Made by a program: the position numbers and the translations under genes. Below are positions 1 through 12,200 of a DNA stretch of 64,000 nucleotides, piece after piece. The stretch lies in NCBI GenBank assembly GCA_023053545.1, contig JAKZAN010000006.1, positions 6,763,001-6,827,000 on the forward strand, given 5' to 3'. Numbering within the stretch: the stretch's first letter is position 1; every line of letters begins with the position of its first letter. The stretch is from Lepidurus packardi. Taxonomy: Eukaryota > Arthropoda > Branchiopoda > Notostraca > Triopsidae. Below the pieces are notes generated by a model, which saw nothing but the letters and a program-made list of their open reading frames with translations, was not told the DNA's origin and made no database searches.

Positions 1-1484
1 AAACACATTTCTAAGAACAAAAAGTTAAGTTAAAAATGTGCACTTTTCTACTTCTTGCCTAATGTTAATACATTTGTACCTTTCAGTTTCCGTAAAGATT
101 CCCGCATGACATGGATATTATGGATATCCATGAAAACTAGCTCCACATTCTGATATGCATCTTCAGACTCGTATCCGCCGCCTTTGGCTTTGTTGGCCAC
201 TGCATTGACGCTCGGTCGGGCATCCATGATGAAAAGCTTGTGAGCTTGCGCATTGGCGTCCAGAATCATCTGGATGTAACGCTCATCGTCTTTACTCCGT
301 TTGCCACTAACACCTACCAAGGGCTGGGAACAGCGAGTGATACTAGCCTGACTTTCTGGGTGAAGCCAGGATAATACTGGTAGACGGCCACGGCTTCTAA
401 ATGACGCCACAGCTCGCAAATCGTCGTCGCTTGCAGCGCAGGGTGCACCCCAAACTGCGGGGTAACTGTCGCAGATTTCGTACCGTTCATTAATGCGAGT
501 TATACGCCAACTTTCGGTCGGCAATCCCTACGTGAACACAGCAATTTGCAGTTTATGTTTTCACATTTATTTCCGATTTATTTAATAATTTTTAGTTCGC
601 TTATTACTTGTCGTTTTAATTCCGCTACAGGCTCGTACACAGTCCAGCCATTTTCAGGATACTGTTCGGCAAAGTCGAAACTAAAGAGAGGTAGCTTATG
701 TGAAACTGGGAAAGCGTATTGTTGAAGTTTCTCAAAAACGTTCCTTCGGGAATGGTTTTCCTAGGTCACATTATAAGTCCAGTTTAGACAATGCTGTTTT
801 GCGGAGTAAAGCAGAACGAAAAACGCACCTGTTTATGCGCAAATCGCAAGTTGCGCATATCTTTGCAAATCAGCTCAATACCATACGAATTTTCCCCACG
901 ACTGCTAACTCCTCCCACCTTTTCGATGCGAGAGACCTGTCATTGCGTAAACTGATTAATGACTTGTCAATTGATTGAAATTAGTCTATCTCACCACACC
1001 CAAAGGAACATCTAAAACAAACGGCGGTTCCCGGTCTATGCTTTGGAAGTAAAGCTTAGAATTGGTTACTGACAAAGTCCCTCTAACTGGTCCAATAAAG
1101 GGACATAAATAAGTTACGTCGCGAGCAAGTCCTTGCACTTTTTCGCCAGGCAGTAATGGGGGATCATCTGGGCGCAAAGTAGAATGACCATCTCGCGGAA
1201 TTATCTAAGACGTACAGAAAAGAATGCATCACATTTTAAACGGGTTCAAGACGTATAGATTACCTTTCTCTCATAATCGGTTAGATTTTCGCTGGACGTC
1301 GAACTGGACGTAGACAAGCTTTTCTGAGTTGATTCTTTACTGGATGCAGCCTAGCGAAAAGAAGATTAGCCATTCCAGTAGGGTTAAAATTGAAGAGAGA
1401 ATAAAAAGACATAAAGTAGTTTTTACTACTTACAGATCCTGGCCCACGTCTTGAAGCAATTGAATTTGAACGTGATTCGGCCAT
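1..1484 (-). CDS. Myotubularin-family phosphoinositide 3-phosphatase (MTM1/MTMR2 type), partial
   Basis: Myotubularins remove the 3-phosphate from PI3P and PI(3,5)P2 on endosomes. Exons on the minus strand: 1434-1484, 1264-1350, 995-1204, 829-936, 608-760, 80-527; the rest lies beyond the left edge. All junctions keep frame. The N-terminus (about 45 aa) is Ser/Thr-rich. The GRAM/PH domain follows ([14 protein letters not shown], then [15 protein letters not shown] across an intron). The start of the phosphatase domain is clear from [31 protein letters not shown] and TRCSQPLVG, all typical of MTM1/MTMR1/MTMR2. The catalytic CxxGxDR loop is not in the window, so whether the enzyme is active cannot be judged here. 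ATG at 1484 is the first Met of the spliced frame. MTM1 and MTMR2 cannot be told apart from this part. Confidence 0.9.
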
Positions 1485-2198
1485 CAGAATATCATTAATT
1501 AGAGTTATTCACTTGTTTTCCTCCTAACCAGATTTGCTTTGCTCCTTCAGACCCCAAACAGCGATCAGCTGACAACGTTTGACAGGGGAGAGGCGGTTCC
1601 TGCGGGCGGCTTCGTTTGTTGTGGCAGAGAGCTGAAAGTTGCCATGTTAGCGTTGTTTTAGTAACAGGATAAACGTAACAAAACACAGGTAAGAAGTTCC
1701 TTCCAAAATTGTAACGTGGTAATTTGCATCCAGTTTTAGTTCAATAACCCATTGCTGGTTACATTTACAATATTGCGACGTATCCAATATGGTGTTGCTA
1801 CTATGGTAGGTTCTGGTTGCAGTGGTTTATAAAAAAGTAATAATTTTTTAATCGTATTTCCAATGCAGTACTGCAGGACATAAGGATTAGAGTATTATTT
1901 ATGAAAATGCAATTATTATGATATTATTTATGAAAATGCAAAACTTGTGAACGGAACCTACGAATGAAGCTATTACTTGTTCATTGTTGGGAACGATCAT
2001 CTTCTTTTTTTTAAAAAAAAGAAGAGAAAATAAGGATGCAGGTGAAAACGCTGGGACGTTTTGGTGCTGGGACGTTTTAATGTTTGACGTTTTGGGATTT
2101 GGACGTTTTCACCTGCACCCGAAAATAACCAAGCCTAAAACGAAGCTCTAGGATTCATGCTGTTAATTGATGTGCGTCTTTTAACTTGATTTTCAGAA
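1485..2198. other. Intergenic region upstream of the myotubularin gene
   Basis: No ORF of weight. A consensus splice donor (CACAG|GTAAGAA) lies at 1687-1688, about 200 bp from the myotubularin ATG and facing away from it. With the acceptor just before 2197 it could define a non-coding first exon of the small plus-strand gene at 2199, giving a shared divergent promoter (inference). A 20-bp AT-rich unit is repeated directly near 1898-1942. A palindromic hairpin at 2037-2117 is listed separately. Confidence 0.4.
2037..2117. repeat. Inverted repeat with internal GGACGTTTT copies
   Basis: The outer arms TGCAGGTGAAAACG and CGTTTTCACCTGCA are exact reverse complements (14 bp). Between them the motif (G)GGACGTTTT occurs several times, so the whole block can fold into alternative hairpins. 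It may be a degraded foldback element or a structured 5' UTR/intron piece. No target duplication was found. Confidence 0.5.
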
Positions 2199-2523
2199 AT
2201 GGAAACCTTAAAACACTTTACTATAGCTATGCGGCAAGATGTGGCCCTTATCAGAATGTTGGTTATTGGGTCATTTTCTTTAATCTTTTCCCTTTATAAT
2301 TATCGGCTAGGCATAAGGTAAGAAAAGGAAAACAATGCCTTCGTGATCTCATTACTTTAGGAAGGAATTAACAAAAATACAGCGAGCAAAGATCCATGAC
2401 CGATCTCTTTCGTGCCTTGGGTACAACACGAATTGCAAGCATGGGGCTAAACGTGGGCTAGAGGCTAGCCCATACCCGCACCAGAAACCGCCTCAACATA
2501 TTCCGAATTTAAAGTCCGGTTAA
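2199..2523 (+). CDS. Candidate small one-pass membrane protein (93 aa), two exons
   Basis: Exon 1 2199-2317 and exon 2 2361-2523 join in frame (AG|G) through a 43-bp intron with GTAAGA donor and TTTAG acceptor. The product has a hydrophobic stretch at about residues 19-33 (RMLVIGSFSLIFSLYNY), then a basic, Cys-containing hydrophilic tail. An acceptor-like TTTTCAG directly before the ATG suggests an upstream non-coding exon, perhaps ending at the donor at 1687. I do not recognise the family. Support is only ORF continuity, splice sites and position next to a divergent gene; it could be a chance reading. Confidence 0.35.
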
Positions 2524-3356
2524 AGTTTATTAGAGCGTGTAAAAGCCAGTCATGACGCAGATAGGCTAGGCTGTATCTAGTCCGTTCGAAAACTAAATTC
2601 GTATCCTATAGGACAATTTTCTTTTTTTCTATGACTTTGGAATGCTGCCCTAGGCTAAAAATATAGAGGAGAAGGCAAGAGGAGCAAGATTTCGTAGTTA
2701 CGGGAAGTCATTAAGAAACGATATTTACTCTGTTATTGATAGAACTCTAGGCACTTGTTACTGCAATTCAACTCCGCCGTTTCCCTCACTCGTGAATACT
2801 CCAAAAGACGAACTGATTGCTTCGAGTTAACAATAAAAAAGACGCTTCAGAATGTAACATAAGAGTTCTTTTTTAATAAAAAAAATAGACGTCTTACATC
2901 CGTGAGAGAATGTACTATACCAGTTTCACACTAGTTATCGGTGTAACATTCATTACTGGAGTGTAGTGCTGCTCCGCACGTTTTCATTTATTGTTATGAC
3001 CTTCGCCTTTAAAACGGCACTTCAGTTAAATATAGGCTGGTTTCTTCTTCGAGGCAAAATCCGCAAGGATTTTACCTCAGTCCGGAGGTTCGGTTCATAA
3101 GCCTTGGTCTGTCCACGTTCTCATTTATTTGCTACCCTTCAGTGCGCACACCAACTCTGGAAAATCCTTAGCAAGTCGAGCGTATCGGCATCGCTTTGCA
3201 CTCATTTCATGTTGTGTCTTTCCGGGTGGAATCACTTCTGGTCTACGTTCCATCCAGAAACGGTTGACTGTCTTCGAGTACTTGAAAACTTACCTTGTTT
3301 GTGGTTCTTAAAAGCGTTATCTCATACTGATTGACTTTGTGTATGGATTATCTAGA
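2524..3356. other. Non-coding interval before the coiled-coil gene
   Basis: No convincing exon. It probably holds the 3' end of the small gene and the promoter/5' UTR of the next gene. Short A-rich and T-rich runs occur near 2860-2890. Nothing else structured was seen. Confidence 0.3.
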
Positions 3357-5243
3357 ATGGCCACGAATAAGACACCTTCACGAATCCCTCGATTACACCG
3401 CTCTGCTTCGTTTGCCAACATTCCGAACAATGGAACGCCCGTTTTACGACGTAAACTGTCAACCCCGGCCAAGAATTCGCCTACGAGTCCCCGGTGTCCA
3501 GACGAAGAGGGTTTGGACGACGTTGCTTCTTTAAGTTCTGTCGGAAGCGCCATTTCGTGCCAATTGCCAACTTCGTCGTATACTAACGCCTTGGTGTCGT
3601 CGTGGTCGCAGCGTCGTAACCCACGTTACGCCGTTCACTGTTCCCACAACCATGATAATCCACAAGAATATTTAACGCCTACTCAACGTGCCAACCGCCA
3701 AATCAAAATGCTAAAGAAACTTTTAGCAGACGCTGAAATGGAAATTCAATACCGCGACTTTGAAATCCAAAGACTCACTCGAGAATTGGTTGAAATACGA
3801 TTGGAACGGGCTGAGCAGCCCAATGGTAATTGTATTAGTCAAGAGAAGCTGGTTTTATTGGACTCCAAACCCATAGCTGAAGAAGAGAGACACCTTCATT
3901 TACCCCTACAACCATCCTCTTTAACGGATTCGGGACATTACGATGATTTAGCCACACCTTCTCCTGCAGCGCGCTCTGCGGAGTCCTTTGACGTACCTGT
4001 ACGGCTGCCTGTTGTGTCCGTTATGGACGAAGATGATATGACAGTTGCCTGGATATCGGAACGACGCAAGTTGCTAGAACTTCACCAAAGACAGCTGGAC
4101 GACGTGCGAAGGAAACACGTCGACGAATTACAAATCCTGAGAGAAAGGCTCACGGATAAAGTTGAGTTGGCTTTGAAGCAGCTCAGCGAAGCCAATTCAC
4201 GTTACGCGGATCTCGTCTCTGAATTACATGCCTCCCGAGATCGGGAGAAGGTAGTCATTTTAGAGCTCGAAGCGACGCGGGAAAAATTTCTGCAACTACG
4301 ATTCGAATTCGACGAACTGACTCAGGAAAAGGTTGACCGTGATCAAGTTATTTCCTATTTACGAAAACAATTAACAGAGAAAGAACGCGAGTTTTGCACT
4401 GCGAATGCGTTAATCGAAAGCCAAAAAACAGAGTCAGAAGGGTTCAAACAGCAACTCAAAATGCTGCAAGATACCCTCAACGAACAGGAAACGAAGCAAC
4501 AAACTATGTATTTGCAAATGTACACGAAAGGCCAAGAAGCGGCGCGTTTTGAAAAAGAACAGGTAAACATCAATGAAATTATTCGGTGTTTTCACAAGAT
4601 ATCTTATAGGATATTCTGATTGAAGATTCAGAATGTAAGCGCGTAGAAGACTTATCCAAAGATCAGCTGGTGAGCAGACTGAAAGTCATTACTGCCCAGT
4701 TGGATGAGTTAAAGGTAAGAGTGTTTTTTATTTGCTTGTTAAGGGGAGGGGGTACCCAGGCAAAATGTTTCATGTTAGTGCTTTGTTATCTACGACTTTA
4801 AGCCGAGGACCTCCTCTCCTTTCTTCAGTGGTAAAATTGATTTGACTTTTTCGCACAATTAGGGAAGGAGTGGAAAGAAGAGAGGTCCTTGGCTTACGGG
4901 TGAAGATGCGCTTCGTCTATGGGAATCTCGAAAGAAATTTTAAATGAGTCGTGCCTTTGACGTAGACTTATGTGTTCATGTGATCTTCCAGGTTCTCTAC
5001 AACCAAGTAGTCCGACTGCGCGAAGAGAAAGAAAGCTCGGGAGACATCGAAAAATCTCTACCAAAAGATCCTGAAGTGACCTTACGGTTCCTGCGCTCAG
5101 CTGTATTCTATTTATTAACTGACCCGCAAAATCACGACGGTCATTCGCGTGCTTTGCAGAGTATTTTGGATTTTAGCTGTGAAGAACGCCATGCGGTTGA
5201 GAAAGCTCAGGCGCAAAAGGCAGGCTATGGCTATTTTTATTGA
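3357..5243 (+). CDS. Coiled-coil protein with GRIP-like C-terminus, quick-to-court type
   Basis: Exons 3357-4562, 4610-4714 and 4992-5243; both introns close in frame, the first only 47 bp. The N-terminus is Ser/Pro-rich and basic. A conserved block follows (RNPRYAVHCSHNHD, EYLTPTQRANRQIKMLKKLL) that resembles Drosophila quick-to-court and, more distantly, the syntabulin/syntaphilin family. The middle is long heptad-rich coiled coil (about residues 230-410). The last exon (TLRFLRSAVFYLLTD ... ALQSILDFSCEERHAVEKA) looks like a GRIP domain, which in other proteins binds Arl1 at the trans-Golgi. A Golgi or vesicle tethering role is therefore inferred, not shown. An in-frame ATG also lies at 3339; 3357 (MATNKTPSRIPR) is preferred. 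The family name rests on memory of the motif. Confidence 0.6.
4802..4899. repeat. Imperfect intronic hairpin
   Basis: Within intron 2 of the coiled-coil gene, TAAGCCGAGGACCTC and its flank (CTCTCCTTTCTTC) face the near reverse complement GAAAGAAGAGAGGTCC-TTGGCTTA about 45 bp downstream. The stem is about 25 bp with few mismatches. It could be a foldback transposon remnant or a transcribed hairpin. Confidence 0.5.
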
Positions 5244-5606
5244 GAAATTTTAAAGTTTTGATTCTGGGTCTTGTGGGGAAAATTGGGAGACACGGTTCTT
5301 GGCTTCTGGCGAAGATTTATGCACATATAGTCGTTTTAAAGCTAGTTTTGTACTCGGGTACGTGATTCTTTTTGTGAGTTCCTATAATTTTAAGTTGGTT
5401 AATCAGCTTAGGCAGGGAAATAGACTGGTTGTGCCTGCCGTGTGATTTGCTTGTAAAATTCACGTATCTCTTGTAATCGTTCAAGGCAGCATACATTTTA
5501 TCGCGTTATGGACCCTTCAATAATTGTGATTATTTTCTAAACCAAAATACAAGTACACAGTTTGAAAGCTGCTTTGTAGCCTAGTTGTATAGGTATTTAT
5601 TGCTCA

Positions 5607-5668
5607 GTGAAAATGAACCGAGTTTTTACAGGAGGAGTAAAACGCGAAATAGGTTCGCATTTCACTAT
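5607..5668. repeat. Inverted repeat beside the duplicated EPG5 fragment
   Basis: AGTGAAAATGAACC at the left faces GGTTCGCATTTCACT at the right, complementary at 13 of about 15 positions with one gap. The loop is about 33 bp. It ends 18 bp before the duplicated EPG5 exon piece, so the two may have arrived or arisen together. Confidence 0.5.
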
Positions 5669-5686
5669 TGACTGCTGATTGACTGT

Positions 5687-5797
5687 ACAAGATTTCCTTG
5701 GACAATTACTGCGTCGCCTTACACAGACTCCAGGCTCATAATTACGTTCACAATGTGCTCACAAGCCCCGAATTCAGCGAAGTTAAAGTCTGCATAT
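5687..5797 (+). pseudogene. Duplicated fragment of EPG5 exon 2
   Basis: 111 bp match 7784-7894 in EPG5 exon 2 with one difference (T at 5783 against G at 7880). Identity stops abruptly at both ends. The fragment lacks a start and splice sites, so it is a non-functional copy. The near identity means a recent event or gene conversion. Confidence 0.9.
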
Positions 5798-5946
5798 TAC
5801 TGCTGTTCGTTTGTGTGCAATGAGAACACTTGTTGGTCAAATTATTAGCTAGATTACAACTGGATGTTCCAGTCCAAAGTCTAATAAATCTAGAAATCTT
5901 CGACCGTTGGGTCGTCTGTTAGGGCCATAAAAAACCACTCTCGTAA

Positions 5947-5973
5947 CCCCCCCCCCCCCCCCCCCCCCCCCCC
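5947..5973. repeat. Poly-C homopolymer (27 nt)
   Basis: An uninterrupted run of 27 C. Such runs are unstable and often mis-sized in assemblies, so the true length is uncertain. Confidence 0.95.
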
Positions 5974-6279
5974 AAGTACTTTAAGGAAGTAGCTTCGGGT
6001 CGTTACCTGTGGGACGTACTCAGCAGAAATTGGTCATTTTTGTTGTTTGTGACTTCTTTTTAATTGGGAAATATATGCAAATTATTATATATCCCATTTA
6101 GCGTTCTACCGTTTTACTTGACGTTTTACTATTTCAGTTCGCAAGCCATTCGCATTTTGTTTCGCTCTGCACATTTCACGTTTCACACCTTTCCAGTTCC
6201 CTGACGAAACAACTGCGAAGTGTTTTGACATGTGTTGTTGGAAAACAAATAAAGAGGATTTACTTTTTACAGTAATAGT

Positions 6280-9200
6280 ATGGCTGAAGCTGTGAAACCG
6301 AAAAGGAAACCGAAATCCAAGGTAAAATAAACTTTTTGTCACAAATATAAATAAAATATCTGATGCGTATTTTAATTATCGTTATAATTCGTTTCTCAAT
6401 TCTCATCCTCATATGTTTTCATTTGTTTTGTGCATCTTAACGTTATTGTTAACTTCGTACATGTTTTTTTAGGTAACCCTTATCTCTTAGTATGTCTTTT
6501 CTTTTCAGTCTTTGCAATCTTTTCCGTTATTGTAGTGTGTGATTTTTGTTAATAAAATAAATAGGTTATATTTATGTAGTTAGAATATAATTAAAAGTTA
6601 TATTTTTATTATTGTATAAAAAGAACATATACTTTGTAGTTAAATTCGTGGGTACTATAAGTGTATATTTTGTCCTAGGAAAATGCGAAGCATAAACCTC
6701 CGCCGCAGTCAGAAACTGAGGCAATGGCCATTTCTGTTCCCGAAGAAAATTCTTTAAGCAGCTCCGAAGGATTCGCCAGCCACGCACCAGTTAAAAATGA
6801 CATAACTGATCTTATGGAGAGAGTCTCCTGTTCAGGGACGCATTCTACACTTGAAAGTACCCCAAAAGCTTTATCTCAGACTCCATTTCAGGAGCAAAGT
6901 TTCAAATCTGAGGATTATGAAGATTTGCTCTCTTTAAGCTCCAAGAATGTCAGCGAAGGGTCTAAAGCTACGTCGGCCTCGTTTAGCTGCCTGACGTCTG
7001 AGCTGCAACAGCTGGAATCTACAGAAGGTCTGGTCCAAGAACTGGAAACCTTATCAGTCGATGAGGGTCCTTTCGATGTAGGATGCCAGCTCAAATCCGT
7101 GACAAGTGCTCCTGAGCTCTCTCAGCTTCCAACAGAAGGACAAGCACCTATGGAAGCCCTGCTAGAAAACCCCTTTCATGGCGTACAAGACACACTTTCT
7201 TCTGAAGCTTCACAGGAAATCGAGCCGTCTGCTCCTACACCTGTCCTTATTACTAGTTTAATCGATGAGTGTCATCCCGGGCACTTCGAAATTGAATCCC
7301 GTTCTGTCGTGCGATCAAACATAATCCAGTCTGAACCAAGCATACAAGACTTGATCGTAGAAGTTGACCGTCAGCAAGAATACTTGGAACAGCACAACTT
7401 TGTAAAACCCTATACTATATCTCAATTACGAGGTTTGTTTCCTCATCCTTTGCTTGAAGATTACGAAGAATACTCGCATGCTTTCGTTTCTGATTGGTCT
7501 AACAGTCAACCTGACCATGAATTGCACCAAGTTTTACGCTCGTACTTGCGTGCTTTAACTATATTGCAAACAGATTTAGCAGAGTTTCACGACTTGGAAG
7601 CCAAAGCCGAACTAGAGCGAGACAAGGTATGGAGTCACCGCACAGAAAAGGTAAGCGGAGCCAGTGTTTGTGCGGATATGAAGAGTATTGCCGCTTCTCA
7701 CGAGTACTTGGTACCTGTTCTCGAAGCGGGGGTACTCTCCAACTTGGGTAAAACGCTGAAAAAAGCCAGGGAAGTTCTATCGGACAAGATTTCCTTGGAC
7801 AATTACTGCGTCGCCTTACACAGACTCCAGGCTCATAATTACGTTCACAATGTGCTCACAAGCCCCGAATTCAGCGAAGTGAAAGTCTGCATATCGATTC
7901 TGTTTGCGTTCCAACGTCAGCCAATACGAGACAAGGAATTTTCGACCCAAACTCGGGATTGGTTATCCGCTCTAGTTTCAGTTTTGCTACAGTTCACGAA
8001 CGTGGAAGACCATTTGTTCCTCTTGCATCATATTTTGCGGTGTCCCAGTGGTGTATCCAGATGGGCCGCTCCGTATATCCAGACTCCATCTTTGAGCGAC
8101 TCGGGAGCGAATATGGACATTGCGTTGGCGTTGTTCGCGACTTTTCTAAGCCCCGTGGAGGGGAAAGATTCGTTTCTTTTAGCCTGGGATTCGAAAACGG
8201 ACGAAAGTTTCGTGTGGTTGGACTCGGACGGCGAAGATGAAGAGGATAGCTCAGCTCTACAACTCAGCGAAGGGGATTTAGCCTCGATTTTGAAACAAAT
8301 TCCTTGGGCTGATCTTATGAGAGCGTTATTGAACGTTGAGCAACGAGACGGGCGAGATCTGCATTGTCCTGTTGATTGGGATGGGTTTTTGAAAGTTTTG
8401 GCTTCTGCCAAAGAGATGGCGTTGATCCTTGAGAAAGGAATGCGCACCTACGCTTCTTTGCGATATAAGCAATTTGCCAAGAAATTATGTCAGCTGTTGC
8501 AGCATTTGCTTTTGTTCGTTTGCGATCATTGGGAAGCGGGATTACTTGCTTCGTCGCCATGGGATCAGTCGATGTGGCATAGACTGCAAGCAGAGTTTGA
8601 CCAGCTTTTTGGAACAATCGCTCTTGTACTGCTTCGTAGTAAGAAATGGGGAGGCTGGCAATTTCTGGCGTCCTTGCCGTACCAATTACTGTCGACTAAA
8701 GCGTTTTGGGATCTGTACATGAATTGTCAACGAGCGGAGGAATGGGATAAATTTGATACCAATTGTGAGGAAGCCCCCAAGGAATTCCAGCGATCAGCCA
8801 TAGTTTGGGCTGAGCAATTACGCGATGAGCAGTTTTGGATGAAAGTTAGCGAAGGATTGGCTGTTCTGCCCGAAGCAGAAGTATTCTGGTTGCTTATGAC
8901 CTTTGCCAATATGGCGATCGCCCGAGATATCCACACGGAATGTGTTCTTCCTCGGTTGATCCTCTGGGAGATTTTTGAGGTGAATTAGTCGAATTATCAT
9001 TTTTTATGAATTTGTAATTTGTTGGGTTTGCTTTTAGATTGGGTATGTAAATTCGTCAACAAGAGAATTGGCGTCCAAAGGAGCTAGAGAATTGCTAAGC
9101 AATGTTTTATCCAAGCATCCTACATTGTTCACCTTTCTATTAACGAGGGTTCAATCTGTGATAACCCATTTAGGGAAGGTACATTCATTAATTTTTTTAA

Positions 9201-12200
9201 AAATTACATTTACTACTTAAGGCTTCCGTATACCTTAGCTTATTTATGCGAAACAGTCACAGATGTCACTGATGTTTGTTATTGTTTTGCCGAAGCCTTG
9301 CGTAAGAAAGTACAAGAGACGTAGTTATCTAATTGCAGGCAAAGTTTTTATGCTTGTTTTGATTCTGAAAAGTACAATACGTCACCACAATTTGCTGTAG
9401 CAGCACAATGTCCCAAATGAAGTCGTCGAACTTTTGGAACAAGATTTCTGAAAAATGGCTAGTCAGATTTGAAAGCAATGTGAAACAAAAGTTTTCTTCT
9501 ATTAGCAGCTAGTGCACAACGAAAGGACAGTTTTTTAGTTAATATATTTCTCGTGGTTGCAAACTTCATTTGCATATTGATAATTTATTACTCATTGGAA
9601 AAAATTTGCGTTGGTTGTGCACTGCCTGTTCGCAAGCTCAACTTTACTGTCAAAGAATTTTTTCACAAATTGTTCAGGTTTTCTCAAAACTTTCTTCCGA
9701 AATTCCCCATTCTAACCGCCTATACCGAGCTAAGGTATACGGGAACCTGAATATTTTTATTTTGGTGGGTATTTATCTGGTAATATTTTTTTTTGTTTAT
9801 TTTACAGTCGGCATTATATTTGTTTAAAGAGTTGCCGATGTGTTTATGGCAAGTTGGCGATGTAGATTTGGAGATTTTGCGCCATTGGGCGCTGGATTAT
9901 GATTTGAATAGCCCGGAGTGGAGTCTATCTTCCATGATTTTAAGTTCGTTACCTTACCTTACCCTTCACTTCCGAGTTAGTGAGCAAGTCGCGTTACTAT
10001 TGGTCGAAGCCTGGACAAAGCATGTAAGCAGTTCTGAGAATTGGAGTTGGGGCCAGCCTAGCGAGTTCCAAACATGGGCCAGGCGTCTGGTTTTGCGGTT
10101 GAAGTTGCATTCTGCGCGAAAGTCAATGGATGGGACTATAATGGGTGCCAAAACGCTGGATCAGTACCCTTCGCTAAGGGCAGCAATCATTGCGAAAAGT
10201 TCGTTGGCGGCGTATGTCGCGTTGATGCTAACCGATTTGGGAGAAAATGTCCCGTTGTTTTGCGAAGAAGGCTTAGATCTGCTCACCTTGCTGGTCAACG
10301 GAGGTTGGGTACCCGAAGCTCTACAGGCGTTATATACCATCATGCCTATGTTCCTTTCTTGCCCAGAGGTTTTGGGATCAGAGCCGAAGTAAAGCCGAGA
10401 TATAAGTTACGTGTCAGTTAGTGTAATTAATTTTTTTTATTTTTAGATTTATCGAGTGTGTTAAGCAAATGTTGGAAGCCGATGCAAGTTACATGAAGAT
10501 TGCCAAGAATTTCATTGCGTCCGAGTTGCCTGGGAAGATGTTGCAAATGATAGGCGCAATGCTTGAAAATCTGTTGTTGCATTATTCCTACTATGGCCTT
10601 CCTAATCCTTCACCGTGGATACAACTATGGCTGCCAGTCTTTCTGAAAATTCCCAAATGGGAAAAAGACAGAAACGTCTTCTACGTGCTTGATGTACTGG
10701 CCAGAGCCTGTCTTGGTTGTGCAGAGACTCGTCAAGCCATGTTGACGGTACTAAAAGATCACTTGGAAGTAAGAAATTATTCCTTATAGGTTATAGTATT
10801 ACTGTAGATGCCGCTTATTGTGATCACTTATGGTTATTAGAATCAGCCACTTTGTGGAATCACATTTTAAAGGACCGATTCAAAATCATATAATCCATAG
10901 CATTTTAATAGGTTATTAGAATCGCACTTTTGTGTATTACGATCAATTTTAAAAGAATTTTCACATGTACAGTAACGAAATGACAGTAGTGATTGCCACA
11001 TGGCTTTGCATATTGACCAATGCCATTGCTTTTACGTAGTTTTGACCAATCTTGTCATTTCTAGCCTACTACTACGTTAATGAGAAATCCCTTCTAAACT
11101 CTCCAATCAATTAAATGAGTATTTTATTCAGTTGAATGATCAGTTCCTTTAATTGACTGGGAAAATTAGAAGGGATATCGTGTTGAGAATCCTACCTAAG
11201 CGTAGGGTTCAAGAAAAGAAAATAAGAAAAGTAAACAGAAAGTAATAAGAAGTAAAATAGAAGGTAATAAGAAGTAAAACAGAAAGTAATAAGAAGAGTA
11301 AACAAGAATAGAGTTGATCTAAATGCAAAAGAGAAGTTGTGGCTCATTGAAACTTATGACAAGTTACATTTAAAAGATTTGTCACAAAGGGAAGCAGCCT
11401 TGTGGCTTGTTAAGTCAGCAATTCCTCAATCATCTATCCAAATTATTGAAAAATTGTTATGCAATAAACGATAGTGGGTGTAGTGAGTCTAGAAGAAGGA
11501 ATGTTTTGGAGAATGTCAAAAAGTAGACAATGCTTTCTTTCTTTGGTTTAAACAAGCCAGTTCGTTTGACGCGCCGGTTAATCGTAGCAATTTTATTGCA
11601 TATTTCCGATTTTCGGTTATTAGAATCTCCGCTTAATAGAATCTATATTCACTTGACAAACGAGATCACAATAAGCGGCATCTACTGCATTTGTCTCTTC
11701 GTTGCTAAAGATTAGAATATCGTAGAGTTTGCCAGTACCGAAGTCTGGACGGTGGGCTTCTGTGATGAACTGGGGCAGTACTTCATTGCAGGCTTGGCCT
11801 TCGCCCAGTTCGTTGTGGTCTCATTTCCCTTATTTGGCTTGGACTGTTTTGGAAATAGAATATCGCTTACAGATACCTGTATGGAAACTAGTCGCTGTTG
11901 AATTGTCGCGAAGCGGCCATAAGTCCCTTGATCAAGCTTTAAAAGTAGGTTTTGCTATTTCAAACAAAGATTTGAAGCTAATTGTTTCTTTGTAACGCAT
12001 TTTCTTAGGTAATGACATCTCACCAAAAAGGAACTGTAGGCTCTGTATGTGTGATCTCGTACGCTAACTGGATTTGTCAATGTTCCGCTGACCTACCTCT
12101 CTTACCTTTGTTGTGGCAAAGGTTTTTTTCCTTCTATATGTACAGAACCGATCCAGAGCATGGAGCTCTTGGCCCTCGATTAATAGACAAAGCAGTATCG

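Larger units (their letters stand above)
5244..6279. other. Intergenic region between the coiled-coil gene and EPG5
   Basis: It holds an inverted repeat (5607-5668), a copy of an EPG5 exon fragment (5687-5797) and a run of 27 cytosines (5947-5973). The last few hundred bases should contain the EPG5 promoter. No independent gene was seen. Confidence 0.5.

Noticed and set aside
5244-6279. EPG5 beginning upstream with the duplicated fragment as an exon
   Set aside because: The fragment has no splice sites and the conserved N-terminus starts at 6280.
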